Assembly (NCBI RefSeq): GCF_034113385.1
Contig: NZ_JAXEXL010000016.1
Span: 1 to 34,146 of the forward strand
DNA length: 34,146 nt
Reading direction: 5' to 3'
From: Atopobium sp034113385
GTDB lineage: Bacteria; Actinomycetota; Coriobacteriia; Coriobacteriales; Atopobiaceae
The position numbers and the translations under genes are program-made. Below, piece by piece: positions 23,351-30,402 of this stretch. The notes beneath the pieces were generated by a model. That model was not told where the DNA came from. It did no database searches and worked only from the letters and a program-made list of their open reading frames with translations. Position 1 is the first letter of the stretch; each line of letters starts with the position of its first letter.

Positions 23351-25006
23351 ATGAATCCGCTGCAGTCGGTAACACTTACCTATCATATTCCAGGAGAACG
23401 CGCTCGTTACGAGCTTTTTTTGGGTAGCGATCGCATTGCGAGGCCTGTTGCATTTGCTCGTGAGATTGGCTTTTATGTACAAGCCGAGAAGGACGAGTGG
23501 CATATACACGTTGTGCCAACCAAATGGATAGTCATTGACAAGCTTACTATGGTGCTCAAGGTGCCTCAAAAAGATGCCAAAACAATCTTTATAAATGGCT
23601 ATCAGTCCGATACAGATTGCTATGAGCAGCCTATTTTTGGCAAGACTAAAGCGTTGCCGTTTTATCCACGCTCTCTTATCAATGCTACGGCAGCAGATGT
23701 TATCGGTGATTATCGTTTTGTAAAGCAAGACTCTCAAGCGGGTCATCAGCATGGCTTTACCTATGGGTTTTTACGACGTGGGTCCCAGGTCATGCTATTT
23801 GGTTCTTTGGATGAGAGTAACGGTCTTACGCTTATTCGCCAGACTGCAGCAAAGGAGTTGCTTACCTTTGAGAAGGAGCCTTCTGCTGCAGCTTTGGAAC
23901 CGCAGGTAGATTATGACATTTTGAGCATGTGTCTGCTTTCTGGCACGATGGAAAACGTTACCCGTCGTTGGCTTGGTCGGTATGCAATGCAGCCGCTTGA
24001 GGCTCGTCCCACCATTGGTTACTCCACAAGCTATGACGGCATAACGCATCCAACTAATGCTTCAGAAAAGGCTCGCGTGGCAGATGTCAGTGAGGCAGGC
24101 GTACACAAGAGCCTTACTGCCTTTGCAGACTTGTTGGCAGATTTACACCTGCACCTGCGCGGTATCGATACCATCTTTCAGCTGGGAGAGGGGTATTGTA
24201 CGGTAGGAGATTGGCTCGAGCCTCATCATGAGCGGTTCCCCCATGGTATGAAAGGCATTGCGCAAAGTATTCGCGATAAGGGCTTGCGTCCGGCTCTATG
24301 GCTTGCCCCGTTTGTTGCTCAAAAAGAATCTCGTATTTTACGTGAGCACCCCGATTGGGTTCTTACCAATATTGAGGGAAAGCCTCAAAAAGTAAGTGCC
24401 AACAATGGTGGCCTGTATGCTCTTGATGTTTGCAACAAGGAAGTGCAGGCCTACATTCGTACCGTTGTCCATACGGCAGTACACGACTGGGGGTTTGAGT
24501 ACCTTAAGATTGACTACACCTACGCCGCCGCTCTTATCGACCATGGTGGACACAATCGAGCTCAACTTACCTGTGCTGCTTTGGATACTATCCGTGAGGC
24601 AGCTGGCGAGAAGTGCTGTATCTCGTTGGGTGCTACGCAGCTTCCCTGCGCAATAGGTCGCGCTCAGTTTTGTGAGATTTCTTGTGGTGCTAGTAATGAT
24701 TGGGATGGTCGTATGATTGGCCGTCTTAACACGCGCGAGCGCAAAAGCACCAAGCATGCTATTCGCACTATTGCTGCGCGCCGCAGCCTTAACGGGTATG
24801 CGTTTGGTGTAGACCCTGGTGTGCTGGTATTTAACGACCCGTCTGTTCTAAAAGAAGCTCGCAAAAATCAGGTAATTGATACGTTTACAGGCAATACTCA
24901 GGCACTTATTGTTGCAGGTACTATTGGTATGTGGAGTGATGAACAGCGCAAAGCGTACAGCACAGCCATTAGGCAATTTGCTGCTCGTCATGGTGTTACC
25001 AGATAG
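23351..25006 (+). CDS. Alpha-galactosidase-like glycoside hydrolase (GH36/GH-D clan)
   Basis: The 551-residue protein starts at ATG 23351 after AAAGGAG. An N-terminal beta-sandwich (to about 210) precedes a (beta/alpha)8 barrel with FQLGEGYCTVGDW (276-288), RPALWLAPFVAQKES (313-327), the nucleophile strand LKIDY (385-389, Asp388) and CEISCGASNDW (441-451), where Asp450 is a candidate acid/base. These match the GH36-type alpha-galactosidase pattern. It has no signal peptide, so it acts inside the cell on imported alpha-galactosides. It is shorter than many GH36 enzymes of about 700 residues, mainly from a short N-terminal part and a reduced C-terminal domain. The substrate could also be another alpha-linked sugar. 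It is a single-gene unit ending 86 bases before tRNA-Val. Confidence 0.82.
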   Translation: MNPLQSVTLTYHIPGERARYELFLGSDRIARPVAFAREIGFYVQAEKDEWHIHVVPTKWIVIDKLTMVLKVPQKDAKTIFINGYQSDTDCYEQPIFGKTKALPFYPRSLINATAADVIGDYRFVKQDSQAGHQHGFTYGFLRRGSQVMLFGSLDESNGLTLIRQTAAKELLTFEKEPSAAALEPQVDYDILSMCLLSGTMENVTRRWLGRYAMQPLEARPTIGYSTSYDGITHPTNASEKARVADVSEAGVHKSLTAFADLLADLHLHLRGIDTIFQLGEGYCTVGDWLEPHHERFPHGMKGIAQSIRDKGLRPALWLAPFVAQKESRILREHPDWVLTNIEGKPQKVSANNGGLYALDVCNKEVQAYIRTVVHTAVHDWGFEYLKIDYTYAAALIDHGGHNRAQLTCAALDTIREAAGEKCCISLGATQLPCAIGRAQFCEISCGASNDWDGRMIGRLNTRERKSTKHAIRTIAARRSLNGYAFGVDPGVLVFNDPSVLKEARKNQVIDTFTGNTQALIVAGTIGMWSDEQRKAYSTAIRQFAARHGVTR

Positions 25007-25092
25007 TGGGGTTGATGAGCGGATTACAAAATATGCCTTGCGCAACAAGCATGATTGTCGTATAGTTACCTCCGCTACAGTTTGTAGTATTC

Positions 25093-25167
25093 GGGCGATT
25101 AGCTCAGGGGGAGAGCGCTTCCCTGACACGGAAGAGGCCAGTGGTTCAAATCCACTATCGCCCACCA
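25093..25167 (+). tRNA. tRNA-Val (anticodon GAC), likely phage attachment site
   Basis: The acceptor arms GGGCGAT (25093-25099) and ATCGCCC (25157-25163) pair, followed by A and an encoded CCA (25165-25167). The anticodon stem CTTCC/GGAAG encloses CTGACAC, giving anticodon GAC (25125-25127). The T-arm GTTCAAA is normal. Phage-type genes begin shortly downstream, so the 3' half of this tRNA is the likely attB/attL core. Confidence 0.95.
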
Positions 25168-25175
25168 AAAACAGC

Positions 25176-25209
25176 AGGTCAGACGGTATGTTTCCGCCTG
25201 ACCTTTTTT
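25176..25209 (+). terminator. Rho-independent terminator after tRNA-Val
   Basis: AGGTCAG (25176-25182) with CGG pairs with CCG and CTGACCT (25198-25204); one mismatch splits the stem. TTTTTT follows to 25209. If attL lies in the tRNA, this terminator may be phage-derived. Confidence 0.85.
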
Positions 25210-25219
25210 ATTACCTCGT

Positions 25220-25243
25220 TTGGTTGCGAATTTGGTTGCGAAT
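25220..25243 (+). repeat. 12-base tandem direct repeat near the presumed attL
   Basis: TTGGTTGCGAAT is repeated exactly twice (25220-25231, 25232-25243), 53 bases after the tRNA. Short direct repeats at this place often serve as arm-type sites for a tyrosine integrase; that role here is inferred. Confidence 0.75.
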
Positions 25244-25317
25244 AATTGTGCGCTAAACATCACTCTTGGAAGTTGATTGGTCGCTTTTTGTAGTGTTTTA
25301 CGGAATGCGTAGTCTAT

Positions 25318-25346
25318 AAAAAACGCCACCTTTTGAAGAGGGCGCT
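25318..25346 (-). terminator. Terminator of the prophage minus-strand membrane-protein gene
   Basis: On the minus strand GCGCC (25345-25341) pairs with GGCG(T) (25327-25323) and is followed by a run of T residues (25323-25318). It lies 25 bases after the stop codon. Confidence 0.65.
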
Positions 25347-25370
25347 AACGACTCTATCTGTGTGCCTAGC

Positions 25371-25715
25371 TTAAGATTTCTTATAAGCAACAAGCATTGA
25401 CGAACCAATAAAGGCAACACAACTTAGACCAGCAACACCAGACGCTATATACGTGCCACAAAGCGCCATCGCTGCGGTGCTCTCCGCTCTCTCTGCTTTA
25501 GCTTCATCATCAAAAGAATCAATTCTGCTAATTGCAGAGCTTGTTATGGCGTCCTTGCGAGCCTTGGTCGCCCCTCCTTGTGTAATTAGCCACATAGTAG
25601 CAAGAATAACGGCAGCTACCATTGAGCCAATGAACACCTTCTTTGCCGTTGCTGCATACTGTTCAATCGGTGTAATTTGAACTTCTTGCGTGGTTGTTGA
25701 CTCTGGCGCTTCCAT
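25371..25715 (-). CDS. Small two-helix membrane protein at the prophage end
   Basis: The 114-residue protein starts at ATG 25715, five bases after GGAGG. An N-terminal hydrophilic part rich in Glu and Thr is followed by a membrane helix (about 29-47, FIGSMVAAVILATMWLI), a charged loop (about 50-80) and a second helix (about 83-108). I do not recognise a family. Its place between the attachment site and the repressor, on the lysogeny strand, is where temperate phages often carry lysogenic-conversion or superinfection-exclusion genes, but nothing in the sequence proves such a role. It may be co-transcribed with the repressor, 120 bases upstream. Confidence 0.72.
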   Translation of the reverse strand: MEAPESTTTQEVQITPIEQYAATAKKVFIGSMVAAVILATMWLITQGGATKARKDAITSSAISRIDSFDDEAKAERAESTAAMALCGTYIASGVAGLSCVAFIGSSMLVAYKKS

Positions 25716-25835
25716 TTTTACCTCCATTTTTTGTTTGCTAATAGCTATAAGCTAACACTATATTAGCAAAATATTATAGTCATGTATTAAATAGCGGCTG
25801 TATGAGCTAAATATGTCCGTGAGTGGCAACCCGTC

Positions 25836-26504
25836 TTAGAATACCCAATCATATGGCATCATGTACCAGGCTAATTTACCAAGAATGGTTATCTGCTGTG
25901 TACATCCAGTATTGTAATCAAACGTTCGCGGCCTGTATGTCGTGTCGGTAGACTCACATGATAATTCATAGCCATTGTTCAGCTTGCGCACACGTCTTAG
26001 CATAGCTGGCTCGTCATCTACCGCCACTAGGTACAGCTCATTATTCTTTGTCATTTGACGCATTGGGACTATAAGTGCGAGCGCATAAATAGGCAATAGA
26101 CGGTCGAGTGGATCATCAGGCACTTGGATAAAAAAGCTAGTTGGGTAAAGGTTCGCCAATTCAGACGCTATCCCATACATAGTAGATGTATAGGTATCTT
26201 CGAGTGTACTTGACGCGTATAGATGTTTCACAAGTGGCACTTGGTGAGTATGGCGCTTATATGCGAGCTTTATATGGCCATCAGGTGTAGCAGTTGCTCC
26301 GTCTAGCCCGTGTTCATCAAGTAGAGTGCTTGTCGGTATGTGATATAGCTTAGCTATCTGCTCTACGGTATTAACACGCGGGTATGTACGGTTGCTTTCC
26401 CAAGCAGATATAGCGGACTGTGAATAGCCTATTGCCCTGCCAAACTCTTCGTGTGTCATCCCAAGCAATACGCGCAATCGCTTTATATTATTACCGAAAA
26501 ACAT
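25836..26504 (-). CDS. Phage repressor: HTH plus S24-like domain lacking the catalytic residues
   Basis: The 222-residue protein has an N-terminal XRE-type helix-turn-helix (about 5-60, with IGYSQSAISAWESNRTYPR) and a C-terminal LexA/CI-type S24 fold (about 88-215, ending ITILGKLAWYMMP). In relatives the sequence around residue 130 reads D-S-M before RLLP; here it is DPL (131-133), so the nucleophilic Ser is Pro132. The Lys of the usual K-R-V strand is Arg170. The catalytic pair is therefore missing, and RecA-stimulated self-cleavage is not expected. The fold may remain for dimerisation. The alternative is an antirepressor-controlled repressor. It is probably autoregulated through the palindrome just upstream. 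Confidence 0.82.
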   Translation of the reverse strand: MFFGNNIKRLRVLLGMTHEEFGRAIGYSQSAISAWESNRTYPRVNTVEQIAKLYHIPTSTLLDEHGLDGATATPDGHIKLAYKRHTHQVPLVKHLYASSTLEDTYTSTMYGIASELANLYPTSFFIQVPDDPLDRLLPIYALALIVPMRQMTKNNELYLVAVDDEPAMLRRVRKLNNGYELSCESTDTTYRPRTFDYNTGCTQQITILGKLAWYMMPYDWVF

Positions 26505-26529
26505 CTGCTCACGTCCTTAATATCACTAT

Positions 26530-26544
26530 ATTACTGGCAGTAAT
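26530..26544. promoter_or_regulatory. Palindrome upstream of the S24-like repressor, candidate operator
   Basis: ATTACTGGCAGTAAT is a palindrome around its central base, 26 bases upstream of the repressor start. The 226-base gap (26505-26730) around it contains no convincing gene. Confidence 0.5.
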
Positions 26545-26730
26545 AATTTGAACCTGTATATATGTATCTACCAGCCATTATGCACCCACACAATCAATAT
26601 AAGCCTAATCTAACAATACTACTAAAAGTGTTGCCTTGGATACATGCTCTGGCGCTTAATATGGCTAAACAGTAAGTGTCCGAGCGGTTTTGTAGCATAG
26701 AACATGTGTTCCAACTTATTTGAATGAACA

Positions 26731-26964
26731 CTATGTTCTCTTTTGCACAAAAGAGTCAGTTAATCCGAGGAGGTAATCAGAGGTGCATCCAAGTATTTCG
26801 CACAGCCTGCGTATTAAGTCTGCATCAGGCGTTCTTCTTCCGTTCTCCCAATTAGATATGGTTTGCTTGCTCACACCAATCATCTTTGCGAGTTCATTTT
26901 GCCCTAATCGGTTAAAACCACGGGCGCTAGATATGCGTACGCCCAGCTGTTCCTTAAAGTCCAC
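26731..26964 (-). CDS. Cro/C1-type HTH repressor
   Basis: The 77-residue protein is almost entirely one XRE-family helix-turn-helix domain (about 8-65), with NELAKMIGVSKQTISNWENG forming the recognition helix region and a short tail LLGLTDSFVQKRT. The start is GTG 26964, six bases after AAAGGAG. It faces the plus-strand early operon across a 132-base intergenic region with paired operators, so it is the natural repressor of the early promoter, or the Cro-type partner. Having this protein next to a second, larger repressor gives the element two minus-strand regulators. Confidence 0.85.
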   Translation of the reverse strand: MDFKEQLGVRISSARGFNRLGQNELAKMIGVSKQTISNWENGRRTPDADLIRRLCEILGCTSDYLLGLTDSFVQKRT

Positions 26965-26989
26965 TTTTTCTCCTTTCTGTTCTATTTAG

Positions 26990-27071
26990 TATAACAATAG
27001 GAATATAAAAAATAAAAGTATTTATATTTTTCTGTTGACAGAATATAACAATAAGAATACTCTGTAAACAG
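26990..27071. promoter_or_regulatory. Divergent operator region of the prophage
   Basis: Two repeat types lie here. TATAACAATAGGAATA (26990-27005) recurs at 27044-27059 with one change. The palindromes CTGTTGACAG (27032-27041) and CTGTAAACAG (27062-27071) share the form CTGTNNACAG and are 30 bases apart, three helical turns. They overlap the -35 and -10 boxes of the rightward promoter. The region is very AT-rich. Confidence 0.65.
27035..27063 (+). promoter_or_regulatory. Early rightward promoter of the prophage
   Basis: TTGACA (27035-27040), a 17-base spacer and TACTCT (27058-27063) lie 34 bases before GTG 27097. The -35 is a perfect consensus; the -10 keeps the key T, A and final T. A CTGTNNACAG operator covers each element. 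Confidence 0.55.
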
Positions 27072-27096
27072 TTCGTTATATAGAGGAGGTGACGAA

Positions 27097-27297
27097 GTGG
27101 AACGTGCAAACAATTATAGGAAGTTCCGTGAGCTTGCAGGAATGCGCCCTGAAGCCGTCGCATCAGCATTAGGTGTTTCTATTCAAACCCTATACAAGTG
27201 GGAGAACGACAAAACTTCTCCATCCGCTGAAAAATTGCGAAAGATGGCAGTCATCTACAACTGTTCGTCTGACGAACTTATTTGTCTAGATAACTAG
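27097..27297 (+). CDS. Small HTH protein, first gene of the early operon
   Basis: The 66-residue protein is a single XRE-type helix-turn-helix (PEAVASALGVSIQTLYKWENDK, about 18-39). GTG 27097 follows a near-perfect ribosome site GAGGAGGTGA. It is the first gene after the early promoter, the usual place of Cro. It may bind the CTGTNNACAG or TATAACAATA sites in competition with the minus-strand repressors. Confidence 0.83.
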   Translation: MERANNYRKFRELAGMRPEAVASALGVSIQTLYKWENDKTSPSAEKLRKMAVIYNCSSDELICLDN

Positions 27298-27432
27298 TCA
27301 CCACAAATGTACCTTAACAACCGAATACCCGATGTGACGTGTCATGTGGGGCATGCACGCCCGCCATCGAATGTTGTTGGCCCTCGCAGAGGAGAACCAT
27401 CAGTTTTTTAAAAAACATCAAAGAGAGGATAC

Positions 27433-27615
27433 ATGGTAATGAATCTTCAAGAATTACCACCCCTTATTACTTCGTATCAAGCAGCAGAGATTTTACAAGT
27501 AACGCCAAGGCAGGCAATCAATCTATGCAAGGAGAACCGATTTAAGGCTCTAAAGATTGGACGTGAATGGCGTATTAACCGAGATTCACTGCTTGAGTAT
27601 GTGGGGTTGAAATAA
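27433..27615 (+). CDS. Excisionase-like DNA-binding protein (HTH_17 family)
   Basis: The 60-residue protein matches the excisionase-type MerR-like winged helix: YQAAEILQVTPRQAINLCKE (about 15-34) and the basic strand FKALKIGREWRINRDSLLEY (about 36-55). Such proteins bend DNA for excision or act as small regulators. ATG 27433 and ATG 27439 are both possible; AGGA is three and nine bases away. The gap before it (27298-27432) holds a 14-base palindrome of T and A runs (27403-27416) and no clear gene. Confidence 0.78.
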   Translation: MVMNLQELPPLITSYQAAEILQVTPRQAINLCKENRFKALKIGREWRINRDSLLEYVGLK

Positions 27616-27627
27616 AGGTAAAAGAAA

Positions 27628-27672
27628 GTCCGCAAAGAGCTGCAACTCTTCACGGACACGTCCAGAAAGGAC
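27628..27672 (+). promoter_or_regulatory. Two tandem RNA hairpins before the small membrane-protein gene
   Basis: The first hairpin pairs GTCCG with CGGAC (27628-27632, 27653-27657) and AAGAG with CTCTT (27635-27639, 27646-27650), around a symmetric CA/CA internal loop. The second, GTCC (27660-27663) with GGAC (27669-27672), places part of the AAAGGA ribosome site in its stem and loop. There is no T tract. A translational control element is possible. Confidence 0.5.
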
Positions 27673-27678
27673 TAAACC

Positions 27679-27804
27679 ATGAATAGTATACAAGATTTTG
27701 TGCACGGTTTTATGCGCAACATCCTCGGCACACTGGTGGCTATGTTATGTTTCTTTTTGCCGCCCATTTTCGCACAATGTATGTTGTGGCTTTTGGGGTG
27801 GTAA
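27679..27804 (+). CDS. Small membrane protein of 41 residues
   Basis: ATG 27679 follows GAAAGGA by eight bases and encodes a 41-residue peptide. A short amphipathic N terminus (MNSIQDFVHGFMRN) is followed by one long hydrophobic segment (about 15-40, with Cys24 and Cys34) ending GW. The next gene starts one base after the stop, and both follow the reading direction of the operon. The function is unknown; small hydrophobic peptides at this place in phage early operons can be toxins, exclusion factors or structural oddities. Confidence 0.6.
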   Translation: MNSIQDFVHGFMRNILGTLVAMLCFFLPPIFAQCMLWLLGW

Positions 27805-27805
27805 C

Positions 27806-28258
27806 GTGAGCTCACCATCAAAGCGTAAGGGGCAAGCCTTTGAGAGTCTTGTGAGGAGCTATCTACGGCAGCGTCTTAATGATGACCGGATAGACCGCCG
27901 CGTACTTCATGGCACACAAGACCAGGGCGATTTGTATGGTATTAAAGCACACGGCTATGAAGGGATAGCAGAGTGCAAAAACCACAAGACCATAACACCA
28001 GCATTGCTTGAAGACTTCAAACAGCAATCACTTAATGAACGAGAAAACGCAGACGCTGATTTTGTAATGCTTATTGTTCACAAAAACGGTGTAGGCAAGA
28101 AAAATGTAGGCGCTAACTTTTGCTACATGTCATTACGCGATTTATTGTTAATCGGTAGCTTTGATTTTGGCGGTCTTATCAATGATGACATTTGGGTTTG
28201 CGTAACTCTAGACGACGCTTGTCGGATGATTGAAGGTGCTCATGAAAACAGCATCTAA
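27806..28258 (+). CDS. PD-(D/E)XK nuclease, Holliday-junction-resolvase-like
   Basis: The 150-residue protein starts at GTG 27806, just after the 41-residue gene, with GGGGTGG upstream; a longer reading frame to 27698 exists but lacks a ribosome site. It opens with KRKGQAFESLV and carries the nuclease signature: G-D at GDLYG (about 44-48) and E-C-K at AECKN (about 56-60), the metal-binding core of the PD-(D/E)XK fold. The layout, with a basic N-terminal helix, resembles Hjc-like resolvases and phage recombination nucleases. It may process recombination intermediates made by the ERF protein encoded downstream. The last 17 bases overlap the next gene. Confidence 0.72.
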   Translation: MSSPSKRKGQAFESLVRSYLRQRLNDDRIDRRVLHGTQDQGDLYGIKAHGYEGIAECKNHKTITPALLEDFKQQSLNERENADADFVMLIVHKNGVGKKNVGANFCYMSLRDLLLIGSFDFGGLINDDIWVCVTLDDACRMIEGAHENSI

Positions 28259-28556
28259 TCAGTCTCAATTACACGGTCTAGGTATAAGCGGTGAACTGCT
28301 CATGGAGCAGGCTCGCACATGGGTTGATGCGCACGAAGACGAGTGGAAGTACTACATACAAATTGCTCGCATGGATTCTTGCGGCGGCTACGCATCACCA
28401 AATTTCGCACTTCAAGCAATGCGCCGTCGTTTTAAGGTCAAGATCCCCAATGCTTATGCTCCCGCACTTGCACGTATAGCTATGGAGCAAAACAAGCACA
28501 TCGCGTTTAGGCTGGCAAAAAGCAAGGTTGACGGATATACAACCGCCGTCATTTAG
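28242..28556 (+). CDS. Hypothetical phage protein (104 residues)
   Basis: ATG 28242 follows AAGGTG at about three to five bases and overlaps the nuclease gene by 17 bases. The product is charged, with an acidic middle (WVDAHEDEWKYYIQIARMD, about 28-46) and a basic C-terminal half (ALQAMRRRFKVKI, about 57-69). I do not recognise a domain. The ARxD-SCGG-x-ASPNFALQAMRR order resembles small phage proteins near recombination genes. Confidence 0.75.
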   Translation: MKTASNQSQLHGLGISGELLMEQARTWVDAHEDEWKYYIQIARMDSCGGYASPNFALQAMRRRFKVKIPNAYAPALARIAMEQNKHIAFRLAKSKVDGYTTAVI

Positions 28557-28564
28557 GAGAACCA

Positions 28565-29500
28565 ATGCCAAGGAAAAAGGTAGAGGAGGTTAAGGCTACA
28601 GTTATTGAAGATGACATTGCAGCCTTAACCGACCCGCAAAAGTGGATACTATCCACTCAACAGCGCGTGGCTGAAATTGTGAAAGACTACGCGCCACATG
28701 AAATTGTATCAGATAAAGATTACCGAGAGTCTAAGCGCGCTCGCACACAATCGCGCAAAGAGATTAAGGCAATCCAAGATGATGCAACAGAAAGGCTCAG
28801 CGCAATCAAAGAAGCTGTAAAAGCGTTTGAAGCTGCAAAGCGTGATGTGCTATTGCCGCTTACTACGATTGATGACAGCTATAAGCACCACATTGGTGTG
28901 TATGAAGCCTTAGTCATTGACAGCAAGCTCCAAGATGTCGAAGGCGCTTATATGGACTATGCGCCTGCACTTGTGGAACTCGTCCCGTTTCAGAAGCTGC
29001 GTGAGAAGTATGCAGCAGAGGACAAGTGGGAGAACATCGGCACCAATGTTGAAGATATCAAGCAGTCTTTGTTTGCTCGTGTAGACCGAATCGGACAAGA
29101 CGAGAAGACAATCGAAGCACAACAAGTAGATGCAGCCGAAAAGCAAGCTATGAAGGCTGATTACTTCGCAAGCCTTGATTTAGGAGAAGTGCTGCGTAAG
29201 TCTTCCGAGCGCTTGCGTGTTGCAGAGCTTGAGCGACAGCGTACAGAAGCATTAGAGCGCGAGCACTTAGAGCAACAACGCCAACAAGCAGAACAGGTAA
29301 TAGAGGAAGTCTTCGCTCCGGAGCCTGCGCCAGTCCAAGCGCCACCAGCGCCAGCTTCGCAAGCACATCCATGGGTCGTGCTTATTGACAGCGCAACGCG
29401 TGAACAGATGACACAGCTTGCAGCAGCGCTAAAGCAAATCGGTGTGAGCGGTTCTATCAAATCAGGAAGCCTAAAGGAGGTTGCAAATGGCAACTACTAA
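28565..29500 (+). CDS. DUF1351-family phage protein
   Basis: The 311-residue protein starts at ATG 28565 after AGGAGA. It is largely helical: an N-terminal DUF1351-like region (about 30-230, including SDKDYRESKRARTQSRKEIKAI-type residues), a coiled-coil stretch rich in Glu, Gln and Arg (about 215-255), a Pro/Ala linker (about 258-275) and a small C-terminal domain (about 277-305, HPWVVLIDSATREQMTQLAAAL). DUF1351 proteins sit beside phage single-strand annealing and SSB genes and are thought to support recombination or replication; their exact activity is not established. It overlaps the ERF gene by 14 bases. Confidence 0.8.
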   Translation: MPRKKVEEVKATVIEDDIAALTDPQKWILSTQQRVAEIVKDYAPHEIVSDKDYRESKRARTQSRKEIKAIQDDATERLSAIKEAVKAFEAAKRDVLLPLTTIDDSYKHHIGVYEALVIDSKLQDVEGAYMDYAPALVELVPFQKLREKYAAEDKWENIGTNVEDIKQSLFARVDRIGQDEKTIEAQQVDAAEKQAMKADYFASLDLGEVLRKSSERLRVAELERQRTEALEREHLEQQRQQAEQVIEEVFAPEPAPVQAPPAPASQAHPWVVLIDSATREQMTQLAAALKQIGVSGSIKSGSLKEVANGNY

Positions 29501-30047
29501 ACCAGCTGCAACAATTGATGAAAAGTTGCGCAATATCCAAATAAAGCTCAAAGCACCTAAAAATCAGTACAACAAGTTTGGTGAGTACTATTACCGCTCT
29601 TGCGAGGATATTCTAAACGCTTTGAAACCGCTTCTTGATGAATACGGAGTTGCTCTTACGATGTCAGATGCTGTTGTGCAGATCGGAGATAGATTCTACG
29701 TTAAGGCAATGGCAACGATACGTGACAAAGGGCAGGAAATATCTGTTTCTGCTTTTGCCCGCGAGCAACTCGAAAAGAAGAAAAGCGATGCTTCGCAGAT
29801 TACCGGCGCTGCATCATCATACGCTCGCAAGTACGCTCTAAACGGTTTGTTTGCAATTGATGACTCAATAGACGCGGATAGCCAAGGGCCGGCCTCAGAG
29901 CAGCCCCAGAATCCAGCAAATGGCGGTTCTTTTGTTGCTCACTGCATCAATTGTGGTACAGCCTATACATTTGACAACCAAGAGCATTACCAAAACTTTA
30001 TCAAGAACCCTGGTTGTTGTGGTGCGCCTAGCTGGATGATTGACTAA
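29487..30047 (+). CDS. ERF-family single-strand annealing protein
   Basis: The 186-residue protein starts at ATG 29487, six bases after GGAGG. The ERF domain (about 6-135) shows KNQYNKFGEYYYRSCEDILNALKP, the LTMSDAVVQIGDRFYV strands and the signature GAASSYARKYALNGLFAIDD (about 107-126). ERF proteins bind single-stranded DNA and anneal complementary strands during phage recombination. The C-terminal part adds a CINCG and a GCCGAP pair, forming a possible zinc ribbon (about 153-180) that is less usual. It probably works with the neighbouring SSB and nuclease. Confidence 0.92.
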   Translation: MATTKPAATIDEKLRNIQIKLKAPKNQYNKFGEYYYRSCEDILNALKPLLDEYGVALTMSDAVVQIGDRFYVKAMATIRDKGQEISVSAFAREQLEKKKSDASQITGAASSYARKYALNGLFAIDDSIDADSQGPASEQPQNPANGGSFVAHCINCGTAYTFDNQEHYQNFIKNPGCCGAPSWMID

Positions 30048-30394
30048 TGGGGACATATTCAGGACAAGGCGATTACGCCGAACTTATGGAGCTTGTAGAC
30101 ACGCTTCAAGACACAGTACAGCATTTGCGGGAAAGCGGTACACAACTTGCGTACCGTGAGATGGACTACCGTAAAGCTTTACGGCTGCGCATCCTAGACG
30201 AACGTAATAACAAAACACCCGTGACTATCATCTCTGATATTTGCAGGGGCGACCCGCACATAGCAGAACTTAAGCGTGCGCGCGACTGTGCAGAAGCAAT
30301 ATACAAGGCAGACCTTGAATCAATCAATGCCATAAAAACCGTTATCCGAGTTATCGAAAACCAAATAGACCGTGAATGGTCTACAACAAAATAG
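30047..30394 (+). CDS. Hypothetical phage protein, coiled-coil (115 residues)
   Basis: ATG 30047 overlaps the ERF stop by one base (TAATG). The protein is helical and charged, with heptad-like L/I spacing in VDTLQDTVQHLRESG (about 17-31) and the C-terminal half. A central TPVTIISDICRGDPHIAELK (about 57-76) is the most distinctive stretch. The family is not recognised. The arrangement suggests a small recombination or replication accessory protein. Confidence 0.78.
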   Translation: MGTYSGQGDYAELMELVDTLQDTVQHLRESGTQLAYREMDYRKALRLRILDERNNKTPVTIISDICRGDPHIAELKRARDCAEAIYKADLESINAIKTVIRVIENQIDREWSTTK

Positions 30395-30402
30395 GAGTAT
30401 CA

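Noticed and set aside
25099..25329. Minus-strand frame across tRNA-Val with the text WAIVDLNHWPLPC.
   Set aside because: This is the familiar spurious translation of a tRNA gene and has no domain.
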